NCBI GenBank assembly: GCA_019314085.1 | Contig: JAFCZZ010000304.1 | Location: 1-6,426 of the forward strand | Reading direction: 5' to 3' | From: Deltaproteobacteria bacterium | GTDB taxonomy: Bacteria; Desulfobacterota; Syntrophia; Syntrophales; UBA2210 | DNA length: 6,426 nt | Program-made: the position numbers and the translations under genes | Shown: positions 1 to 5,710 of the stretch, in pieces | How positions within the stretch are numbered: position 1 is the stretch's first letter | Layout of the letters: every line of letters begins with the position of its first letter | The notes under the pieces: model-generated | The model's input: the letters and a program-made list of their open reading frames with translations, nothing else | Told to the model about the DNA's origin: nothing | The model's database searches: none

Positions 1-1
1 T

Positions 2-96
2 TGTCATTCCGGCGGAAGCCGGAATCCAGTAATTTCAATATGTTCTGGATGCCCCCGTATCAAGTACGGGGCAGGCTTATCAAGTCCGGCATGACG
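2..96. repeat. Dispersed palindromic repeat, copy 1 (TGTCATTCC family)
   Basis: This is a nested inverted repeat. The outer arms TGTCATTCCGG (2-12) and CCGGCATGACG (86-96) pair at 9 of 11 positions. Inside are a left hairpin ATTCCGGC/GCCGGAAT (6-13 and 18-25, 4-nt loop), a second pair ATCCAG/CTGGAT (24-29 and 45-50), and a central hairpin CCCCGTA/TACGGGG (53-59 and 65-71). The same ordering of elements recurs at 4132-4245, so the two are members of one family. Such elements are non-coding and resemble REP/MITE-like sequences scattered between genes. An open frame crossing this region is not a gene. The left edge lies at the window border, so the repeat could extend further. Confidence 0.75.
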
Positions 97-190
97 TTTT
101 TGGGACTTTTTACGGGTTTGTCAAGATTTATATTGTATAAAAAATATTTGAAGAGTATAGGAAATTTAGTAGTTCGTTTTGCAAGCTTCA

Positions 191-268
191 TGTCATCTCG
201 ACCGAAGGGAGAGATCTTTGTGACATGCTTTTTATTCATGAAGATTTCTCGCTCTGCTCGAAATGACA
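191..268. repeat. Second type of palindromic repeat (TGTCATCTCGA family)
   Basis: The outer arms TGTCATCTCGA (191-201) and TCGAAATGACA (258-268) pair at 10 of 11 positions. Inner arms GAGAGATCTT (209-218) and AAGATTTCTC (241-250) pair at 9 of 10. The layout is nested like the repeat at 2-96, but the sequence is different, so I treat it as a separate family. It lies wholly in the non-coding leader of the ABC operon and could fold into a cruciform or an RNA hairpin if transcribed. Confidence 0.65.
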
Positions 269-306
269 GCATTGCAAAGTTATTTATGAAACGCTTTACT
301 AATGAT

Positions 307-312
307 TATAAT
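307..312 (+). promoter_or_regulatory. Possible -10 box for the ABC operon
   Basis: TATAAT matches the sigma-70 -10 consensus exactly and lies about 100 bases before the first gene of the operon. The hexamer at the proper -35 distance (284-289, TTATGA) matches poorly, so the promoter may need an activator or may not be real. If used, it would give a leader of about 90 bases that includes the palindrome at 349-365. Confidence 0.3.
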
Positions 313-348
313 CTGCCAGGTGGCATAATCTGATTCCGATGGCTCGGC

Positions 349-365
349 TTATCCAGCCGGGATAA
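349..365. promoter_or_regulatory. 17-bp palindrome, possible operator
   Basis: TTATCC and GGATAA form a perfect 6-bp inverted repeat with a 5-bp spacer (AGCCG). It sits downstream of the candidate -10 box and 30 bases before the ribosome binding site. The size and symmetry suit a dimeric regulator. I do not recognise it as a Fur, ModE or DtxR box. An overlapping small hairpin CGGCT/AGCCG (345-349 and 355-359) is an alternative reading. A chance palindrome is possible. Confidence 0.3.
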
Positions 366-394
366 ATAATAGTACATATATACAATATAGCGCT

Positions 395-404
395 AAAGGA
401 GGTG
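395..404 (+). promoter_or_regulatory. Strong ribosome binding site of the binding-protein gene
   Basis: AAAGGAGGTG is a near-perfect Shine-Dalgarno sequence. The GGAGG core (398-402) ends 7 bases before the ATG at 410, which fixes the start. It contrasts with the ATPase gene start at 1497, which has no comparable site. Confidence 0.85.
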
Positions 405-409
405 TAGTT

Positions 410-1411
410 ATGAAGAAGATCATAGTTCTGTTGGTGGCTGGTTTATTTATGGTTCCTTCCGCATACTCAGCAGATCAGGCCCTGCTTGAAAAAGCAAAGG
501 CGGAGGGAAAAGTATCGTTTTACGCCAACATCACTGCCATCCAACCCATCATGCAGAAGTTCACAGGGGATAAGGGTGTTAAGGGAGAGTATACGAGAAT
601 TTCCACCTCGAAATTCCTTGCGACCGTCCTGACTGAGTATCAGGCCGGAAAGCTTATTGCCGACGTACTTCAGTCGCCCCTGCCGATCATGGAACTCCTG
701 AAGGATAAGGGTGTCCTGACCGCGTACAAATCACCCGCGGCCGCCATCTATCCCGAATGGACAAAAAAGGACGATAAGATTCAGATCTTCGGTATTGAAT
801 ATGTCGCCCTGATCTATAACAAGGAGCTTGTCAAACCGGAGGATGTTCCCAAGCGGTACGAAGACCTGACAGACCCCAAATGGAAGGGAAAGATTGTTAT
901 GGCCAATCCTTCCGCCCATGCAACCACTATTTCCTGGCTCATCGGGCTGAAAGAGAATGTCTTCCCCTCCGAAAAGGCCTGGATGAAATTTGTCAAGGGG
1001 CTCGCGGCCAATGAGCCGATGTTTGTAAAATCTTTCGGCCCCACCCCTGCGCCGGTGGAGAGCGGCGAGAAGCTGATCGCTATCTCCATGCCGAAATATA
1101 TCATCACCAAGGCGCCTGCTCCTCTGGATTGGGCAAGAGTTGACCAGCCTCTGCTGGGTACTCCCCGCGGGATATCTGTCGCCTCTACAGCCAAACATCC
1201 CAATGCGGCAAAGCTCTTTGTCGATTACTGGCTGTCCAGAGATGCCATGCAGATGCTGGCCGATAAGGTTGGCGAGTACGTCCTCTGTCCGGGTGTCTAT
1301 CCACCAATAGATGGCATCGATAAGGCAACAGTTCTGCCCATTCGGGTGCTGTCGAATGCCGAAATCCGTCATTGGGGAGGCGAATTCAAGAAGATCTTCG
1401 CTATGCCGTAA
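410..1411 (+). CDS. ABC transporter periplasmic substrate-binding protein (AfuA/FbpA-like family)
   Basis: This 333-residue secreted binding protein would capture a small substrate in the periplasm and deliver it to the permease encoded downstream. The N-terminus is a signal peptide: two lysines, a hydrophobic stretch at about residues 4-16, then SAYSAD with likely cleavage after Ser20. The mature part has hallmarks of the ferric-iron/polyamine-type extracellular solute-binding family: YNKEL at 136-140, DLTDPKWKGKIVMANPS at 152-168, and a C-terminal KHPNAAKLFVDYWLS stretch at 262-276. Length is normal for the family. Iron-binding members usually carry two adjacent tyrosines after the GE-containing segment. 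Here that area reads SMPKYIITK (227-235) with a single tyrosine, so a ferric substrate is doubtful and the ligand is unknown. The start is fixed by AAAGGAGGTG at 395-404. It is the first gene of the operon, and a strong terminator follows it. Confidence 0.9.
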   Translation: MKKIIVLLVAGLFMVPSAYSADQALLEKAKAEGKVSFYANITAIQPIMQKFTGDKGVKGEYTRISTSKFLATVLTEYQAGKLIADVLQSPLPIMELLKDKGVLTAYKSPAAAIYPEWTKKDDKIQIFGIEYVALIYNKELVKPEDVPKRYEDLTDPKWKGKIVMANPSAHATTISWLIGLKENVFPSEKAWMKFVKGLAANEPMFVKSFGPTPAPVESGEKLIAISMPKYIITKAPAPLDWARVDQPLLGTPRGISVASTAKHPNAAKLFVDYWLSRDAMQMLADKVGEYVLCPGVYPPIDGIDKATVLPIRVLSNAEIRHWGGEFKKIFAMP

Positions 1412-1447
1412 AGGCGTTCCTCTTTCATTCATTACAACTGCTTCGCG

Positions 1448-1484
1448 GTCCTGAGACCTGGCGCTCCCGGTCTCAGGACTTTTT
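1448..1484 (+). terminator. Rho-independent terminator/attenuator inside the operon
   Basis: A perfect 11-bp stem, GTCCTGAGACC (1448-1458) and GGTCTCAGGAC (1469-1479), encloses a 10-base loop and is followed directly by TTTTT (1480-1484). It lies between the binding-protein stop and the ATPase start, only 12 bases before that ATG. In ABC import operons such a structure typically lets the binding protein be made in excess, with partial read-through to the ATPase and permease genes. It could also be a full terminator with a separate promoter downstream, but there is hardly room for one. Confidence 0.85.
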
Positions 1485-1496
1485 CGGTAATTATCC

Positions 1497-2585
1497 ATGG
1501 GAATCATCATCAAAAATCTGAACAAGAATTATTTCTCGGAAGGTAAAAGGATCAGAGCTCTGGCGGATGTTGATCTGACCATTCCGGCCAATCAAATTTT
1601 CACCCTTTTAGGCCCCAGCGGATGCGGAAAGACCACTCTGCTCAGATGTATTGTTGGGTTGGAAACACCGGACTCGGGAGAGATAGCGATCGGGGGGGAA
1701 ACAGTCTGGTCGAAGGAAAAGGACATCTTCGTCCCTCCGGAAAAACGGGGGCTGAATATGGTGTTTCAAACCTATGCAATCTGGCCCCATATGAACGTGT
1801 TCGATAACGTGGCCTACCCTCTGCAAACCCGAAAGGAACCAAAAAAGGACATCATAAGGAAAGTCAAAAAAACTTTACGGTTTGTGCAGCTTGAAGGTTT
1901 CGAGAACCGTCCGGCGACAAAATTGAGCGGCGGTCAGCAGCAGCGCGTCGCACTGGCCCGGGCCCTGGTTGCCGAGCCAAAGGTGATTCTGTTCGACGAA
2001 CCTCTGAGCAATCTGGACGCCAAACTGAGAGAAGAAACGCGGAAAGAATTGAGAGATTTTCTGACCGAGCTGAAGATCACTGCCGTCTATGTGACCCACG
2101 ACCGGGTCGAAGCCCTGGCACTGTCGGACTCCATCGCGGTGATGAAGGACGGTAACATCATGGAAATAGGAACCCCCAAAAAAATCTATTTCAACTCCGA
2201 TCATCGATTCGTGGCGGATTTCATCGGTCGAGCCAATCTGATCGAAGGCAAGGTGAGGACCGTTGAGGATTCTTACGCGATTGTCGATTCCGATATCGGC
2301 GCCATAACCTGTCCCCAAGGCCCTGACACATTACCTGGAAATACGGTGTCGGTGTGTATTCGCCCCGAGTTCATCAAGGTGATGGAAAAAGATACCCGGG
2401 AGAGCCTCAATATCTTTCAGGGAAAGGTGGACTCCCTGGTCTTCGTCGGAGAGTCCTACGAAGGTGAGATAATTATCGCGGACACTCGCCTGTTCACCAG
2501 AATCGAACCAACTCTCGCTATCAGGGAAGGGGAAGAAATCACCCTTTTCTTAGACCCGGATCATTGTTTTGTGCTATCGAAATGA
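1497..2585 (+). CDS. ABC transporter ATP-binding protein (FbpC/PotA-like)
   Basis: This is the cytoplasmic ATPase subunit that powers the importer; 362 residues is typical. Motifs in order: Walker A GPSGCGKT (39-46), Q-loop Gln91 within VFQTYAIWPHM, signature LSGGQ (143-147), Walker B VILFDEP (163-169, with D167 and E168), D-loop SNLD (171-174) and switch histidine H201. A C-terminal TOBE-type region spans about 243-360 and includes CIRPEF (287-292), as in ferric iron, polyamine and maltose-type ATPases. Residue 203 is Arg in THDRVEAL, where Gln is more usual. The ATG at 1497 fits the family N-terminus, but no good Shine-Dalgarno site precedes it. The stop overlaps the permease start by 4 bases (ATGA, 2582-2585), implying translational coupling. 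The ATPase itself looks intact. Confidence 0.93.
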   Translation: MGIIIKNLNKNYFSEGKRIRALADVDLTIPANQIFTLLGPSGCGKTTLLRCIVGLETPDSGEIAIGGETVWSKEKDIFVPPEKRGLNMVFQTYAIWPHMNVFDNVAYPLQTRKEPKKDIIRKVKKTLRFVQLEGFENRPATKLSGGQQQRVALARALVAEPKVILFDEPLSNLDAKLREETRKELRDFLTELKITAVYVTHDRVEALALSDSIAVMKDGNIMEIGTPKKIYFNSDHRFVADFIGRANLIEGKVRTVEDSYAIVDSDIGAITCPQGPDTLPGNTVSVCIRPEFIKVMEKDTRESLNIFQGKVDSLVFVGESYEGEIIIADTRLFTRIEPTLAIREGEEITLFLDPDHCFVLSK

Positions 2586-3316
2586 ACAGGACGCTTAATC
2601 CAAGAGCGGCATTGACGCCAAGCCTGATTATAATTGTCGGTTTTCTGACGGTATGCCCCGTCATCATGCTTATCTTCGGGAGCTTCTCTGAGGGTCTCGG
2701 AGCCTTCGGCAGCTTCACCCTGGATAAGTACACGCAGGCCTACACGGATCCCGAATTTGCCGGCATCATTATCAATACGATTATATTCACCATCGGGTCC
2801 GCCTTTGTCGCTACCAGTTTGGCCCTGTTTCTGGCCTACCTGAATACGCGAAGCAATATCCCGTTCAAATTTCTGTTCAGTATCATCTCTATCATTCCTA
2901 TGATGATCCCCCATATCCTTTTCTCCGTCAGCTGGGTCCTTCTCCTGAACCCCTCCAATGGTATGATCAACCTGTTCCTGCAAGAAATATTCTCCCTGGA
3001 GGGTTCTCCATTCAACATCTACACGCTTCAGGGAATGATCCTGGTGGAGGGATTGCTGGATCTGCCCATCGCCTATCTGATCCTCGCCCCAGCGATGGCC
3101 TCCTTCGACGTTTCCTTTGAAGAATCTTCCAAGGTCTGCGGAGCATCGAACCTGCGAACGCTGATCAGGGTGACGCTGCCGGTTCTCAGGCCCGCCATTC
3201 TGGCCTCCTTCATACTGGTTCGATCTCAAGCAGAGGATATAAACCTTCTGTGGTCGATCTTAAAAGCGCCAAATATCCCCTTTTCGGAATCGTCGGCATC
3301 CTTTCCTTTGTTTTGA
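2582..3316 (+). CDS. ABC transporter permease, first domain, truncated with aberrant C-terminus
   Basis: This is an inner-membrane permease fragment of the binding-protein-dependent transport family. The ATG at 2582 overlaps the ATPase stop, so I prefer it to an in-frame TTG at 2564. From that start it has 244 residues. Hydrophobic segments lie at about 12-34, 63-87, 96-122 and 150-172. The EAA loop that contacts the ATPase follows at about 180-201 (EESSKVCGAS, then RVTLP). The next membrane segment starts at about 203 but breaks off near Val213. The last 31 residues (RSQAEDIN onward) are polar, do not look like this family, and arise from reading the wrong frame. The relatives I recall are two-domain proteins of roughly 550-580 residues. 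Here the end of domain 1, including its last membrane segment, is missing and domain 2 follows in another frame from 3250. It is probably a broken gene. Confidence 0.8.
   Translation: MNRTLNPRAALTPSLIIIVGFLTVCPVIMLIFGSFSEGLGAFGSFTLDKYTQAYTDPEFAGIIINTIIFTIGSAFVATSLALFLAYLNTRSNIPFKFLFSIISIIPMMIPHILFSVSWVLLLNPSNGMINLFLQEIFSLEGSPFNIYTLQGMILVEGLLDLPIAYLILAPAMASFDVSFEESSKVCGASNLRTLIRVTLPVLRPAILASFILVRSQAEDINLLWSILKAPNIPFSESSASFPLF
3215..3231 (+). other. Frame change and presumed deletion junction within the permease
   Basis: Up to GTT at 3218-3220 the first permease frame encodes a normal family sequence (LASFILV). From TCG at 3220 the frame of the second permease reads SISSRGYKP and then runs through the GTG at 3250 into VVDLKSAKYPL. 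By memory of the family this resembles the linker that joins the two domains (an ITGKGYRP-like stretch). The two good readings thus meet at about 3217-3223, with what I estimate as 70-80 residues of expected sequence absent and a shift in frame. This fits a deletion whose length is not a multiple of three, or a mis-assembly. Confidence 0.6.
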
Positions 3317-4065
3317 TCGTCCTGCCGGTCTTGGTCCTGTTTTATATTTCCCTTGTTCCCTATACCATGGTGCCGAGTATGAAGGCCTTCTCCATGATGA
3401 GCTGGAAGCACTGGATAGAAGTGCTAAGCGACCCCATATCCCTGCTTTCCTTGAAAAACAGTGTCTTCCTGGGCATAGTTGGAGCGTCGCTGGGAGTGAC
3501 CCTTTCTGTCTTTGTTGCCTACGTTATCGTTAAGATCCGCACTCGCGCATCAGGCTTGCTGGAATCCTTAAGCTTCCTTTCATTCTCCTTTCCCGGGATT
3601 GTTGTCGGTGTCGGCTTTATGTGGTTTTTTGTCAAAACGCCTCTGTATGCCACGATCTGGGCGCTATTGATCGGGTATATCGCCACATATCTTCCTTACG
3701 GGGTTCGACCGCTCACGAGTGCCTTCGTTCAAATACACAGTCACCTGGAAGAATCGTCCAGGGTCTGCGGCGGAGGAACCCTCTATACATTGCGCCGTAT
3801 CATCATACCACTGCTGATCCCCGGCGTAGTATCGGGATGGATACTGATGGCCACCATGTTTGTCCGGGAGTTGACACTCTCGGTCGTGCTCTCCAGACCG
3901 GGAACGGAAGTCCTGGCTGTGCAGATCTTCCGTTTTGCCGAAGATGGTTTGTGGGGGCAGCTCTCCGCCCTGGGGATTATGATGATTTTCATCTCCACAA
4001 CCCTGGTCGTCATTGCTTCTTTGATCGGGGCAAGGCTGACGAAAGTGGAAACTGTCAGCCAATAG
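3250..4065 (+). CDS. ABC transporter permease, second domain
   Basis: This inner-membrane permease domain reads from a GTG for 271 residues. Six hydrophobic segments are visible at about 11-35, 70-95, 105-128, 131-150, 187-210 and 237-261. The ATPase-contacting EAA loop is at about 167-189 (EESSRVCGGG, then RRIIIPLL), followed by family residues FVRELTLSVVLSRPGTEVLAV. The C-terminus appears complete. The GTG is the first usable start in this frame and lies inside the preceding permease frame. An AGAGGA at 3232-3237 is 12 bases upstream, a weak and distant ribosome site. In-frame sequence upstream of the GTG resembles an inter-domain linker, so this was probably the second half of one two-domain permease gene rather than an independent gene. 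Whether it is translated alone is unknown. Confidence 0.8.
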   Translation: MVDLKSAKYPLFGIVGILSFVLIVLPVLVLFYISLVPYTMVPSMKAFSMMSWKHWIEVLSDPISLLSLKNSVFLGIVGASLGVTLSVFVAYVIVKIRTRASGLLESLSFLSFSFPGIVVGVGFMWFFVKTPLYATIWALLIGYIATYLPYGVRPLTSAFVQIHSHLEESSRVCGGGTLYTLRRIIIPLLIPGVVSGWILMATMFVRELTLSVVLSRPGTEVLAVQIFRFAEDGLWGQLSALGIMMIFISTTLVVIASLIGARLTKVETVSQ

Positions 4066-4131
4066 AGAAGCGTAAATTGCAAAGGTATTCGGCTACGTTA
4101 TAAATTAACTTTGGTGAACTCGTAAAAGGTC

Positions 4132-4245
4132 TGTCATTCCCGCGTAGGCGGGAATCCAGAAGCGTATAACCATTTAATCCCGACTCGTCGGGACTGGATT
4201 CCCGTTTCTCGATCGGAGCCAAGGACAAGCTTCACGGGAATGACA
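4132..4245. repeat. Dispersed palindromic repeat, copy 2 (TGTCATTCC family)
   Basis: The outer arms TGTCATTCCCG (4132-4142) and CGGGAATGACA (4235-4245) match perfectly over 11 bp. Inside are a hairpin ATTCCCGC/GCGGGAAT (4136-4143 and 4148-4155), a second perfect 11-bp pair CGGGAATCCAG/CTGGATTCCCG (4149-4159 and 4194-4204), and a small hairpin TCCCGA/TCGGGA (4178-4183 and 4188-4193). The plan matches the repeat at 2-96. It fills most of the 243-base gap between the permease and the convergent C69 gene, where its hairpins might also act as a weak bidirectional terminator. No other terminator is evident in the gap. Confidence 0.85.
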
Positions 4246-4308
4246 AAATTGTGCATATTTCGACTTTTTTACGAAGCCATCAACTTTGAAAATTCTTATA
4301 CTGAAGGG

Positions 4309-5643
4309 TTAACTGTCAGGCATCTTGGCTGTTTTGTTGAAACCATTCCAGGCAATTCTGTAGAGAAGACGGGGCGTTCGCTTTACGCCGGTACTGGAGA
4401 TTCTTTCCAGCCACTCTTTCTCGGCTCTGACCGCTTCGGTAAAACAGCTGGCGGAAAAGCCACGGCGTTCGGAATCTGCATGACCGGCAAGATCAAAGGT
4501 TTTTGAAACGAACTCCTTTTCGAGGACATCCCGCTCCGATCTGTAGGTTTCGAGGAATGTTGAAAAGTCGCGCATCACTCTTCTGTGGAGCAATTCATGC
4601 CTCCAGTAAAGAGTCGCGGTGTCATATGTCCCCGATGGCGTGGGACCGGTATCCGGCATCCCGGCATCAATCCATACAGGCTTGAAGATACCGGTGCACG
4701 GGGCCGCTGTCCCGGTGACAAAGTGAGTGGCCCGATCAGAGCGCAGGTGTGACACCATTGACCCCGTCGTCTGGCTTCCCCTGATTGGTCCGAATCCCGC
4801 GTGCATGCATATGGTGGAACCTGTAATCCCCTTATCGGGAAGCCCCGTTTCGCTGTCTCTGTAACCATGATCTCTCAGGATAGACATGAAATCGGGGGCC
4901 GTCAGGTTGCCCGTTTTAGCGCCAAGCAACCTGGTAGTCCTTGTAAGACGTTCCTTGCAGCGGCTGAATCTGGTGTAGAGGAAATCCGAATAACAGCGGG
5001 CAAAGTGAAAATCGCCCGGATTCTTACACCATCCCTTTTCGATTGCGTGATCGACAAGTTCTGGCGAGGCGAGATCCCAGTCATTCCCGATGGTGATGCC
5101 GTTTGAGATCGCGTATATTCCGTCCACTTTTTTCGCGGCCCAGTGGCGACCCGCCGTTTCGAGAACCCATGCCTCATCGGGGCCTGCTATCAGGAAGCTG
5201 TTGTGGTAGAAAAGCTTGTGCCGGAAACCGCAATTTCCCCCCTGACCATATTCGGCCATCAAACCGGTGATTACATCGAGCGCGTCAGACGCGGTAACGG
5301 CGCGCTCCAGGGCGAGCCGGAGGAGATCCATGCCGGTAAGCGACTTTCCCTTTTCGTAGGGCTCTTTTGTAAAGACCGCCTCGTTTCCTATTGCGACGCC
5401 GTGCTCATTTGCACCCATTTCCGCTCCCCAGATCCAGAATGGTTTGGCGAGGAGAACGGCGTTGGTATGCTCAACCTGGGGGATGTCTATATATGTGCAT
5501 GAAACATGACTGCCCGGGGAATGGTCTTCGGCGGGAATAGAAATCACATAATGCGCCTCGTTCGGTTCACGATCAGAATTTTTTCCGAACAGTACCGTAC
5601 CGTCGGCGGTGGCCCCGGATGTCGCAACAATCGTATCGCACAT
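4309..5643 (-). CDS. Secernin-like peptidase C69 family protein (Ntn-hydrolase fold)
   Basis: This 444-residue protein closely resembles secernins and bacterial C69 dipeptidase-like proteins. It starts MCDT, so Cys2 would become the N-terminal nucleophile after Met removal. It then shows the family landmarks FGKNSDR (19-25), CTYIDIPQV (49-57), WIWGAEMGANEHGVAIGNEA (70-89), TGMDLLRLALERA (103-115), YGQGGNC (132-138), YHNSFLIA (146-153) and EAWVLETAGRHWAAKKV (157-173). No signal peptide is seen, so it is probably cytoplasmic. The family includes amide-bond hydrolases, but many secernins have no proven activity, so the substrate is unknown. Length is close to the roughly 415-425 residues of animal secernins. 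The start codon at 5641-5643 (+ coordinates) is preceded by a modest AGAGAG site. It lies 67 bases after the HD-domain gene on the same strand and may be co-transcribed with it. Confidence 0.88.
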   Translation of the reverse strand: MCDTIVATSGATADGTVLFGKNSDREPNEAHYVISIPAEDHSPGSHVSCTYIDIPQVEHTNAVLLAKPFWIWGAEMGANEHGVAIGNEAVFTKEPYEKGKSLTGMDLLRLALERAVTASDALDVITGLMAEYGQGGNCGFRHKLFYHNSFLIAGPDEAWVLETAGRHWAAKKVDGIYAISNGITIGNDWDLASPELVDHAIEKGWCKNPGDFHFARCYSDFLYTRFSRCKERLTRTTRLLGAKTGNLTAPDFMSILRDHGYRDSETGLPDKGITGSTICMHAGFGPIRGSQTTGSMVSHLRSDRATHFVTGTAAPCTGIFKPVWIDAGMPDTGPTPSGTYDTATLYWRHELLHRRVMRDFSTFLETYRSERDVLEKEFVSKTFDLAGHADSERRGFSASCFTEAVRAEKEWLERISSTGVKRTPRLLYRIAWNGFNKTAKMPDS

Positions 5644-5710
5644 AGTGGGTGATCTCTCTTATCGTTTCCTTTTTTCCAATAGTGGAAAACGTGGGCATAA
5701 TGTTCCAACT

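Noticed and set aside
2..268. CRISPR array at the window start
   Set aside because: The repeats are palindromic single elements of different sequence, with no regular spacing or spacers.
1..333. Open frame of 110 codons on the + strand from the window start
   Set aside because: It runs through two palindromic repeats, has no ribosome site, and its composition is that of non-coding sequence.
319..409. Riboswitch in the leader of the binding-protein gene
   Set aside because: Only short hairpins are present, and I recognise no conserved core of a known riboswitch class.
731..1525. Long - strand open frame opposite the binding-protein and ATPase genes
   Set aside because: It lies antisense to two well supported genes, has a low-complexity Arg/Gly-rich product, shows no recognisable motif and crosses the terminator.
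2561..3229. Long - strand open frame opposite the permease
   Set aside because: The product is highly polar and rich in Gln, Asp and Gly, which is the expected antisense of hydrophobic membrane codons.
3215..3316. Programmed ribosomal frameshift joining the two permease halves
   Set aside because: No slippery heptamer or downstream structure is evident, and a frameshift would not restore the missing end of domain 1.
2..4245. Composite transposon or insertion sequence bounded by the two palindromic repeats
   Set aside because: No transposase gene or target-site duplication is visible, and the repeats are diverged and of the scattered intergenic type.
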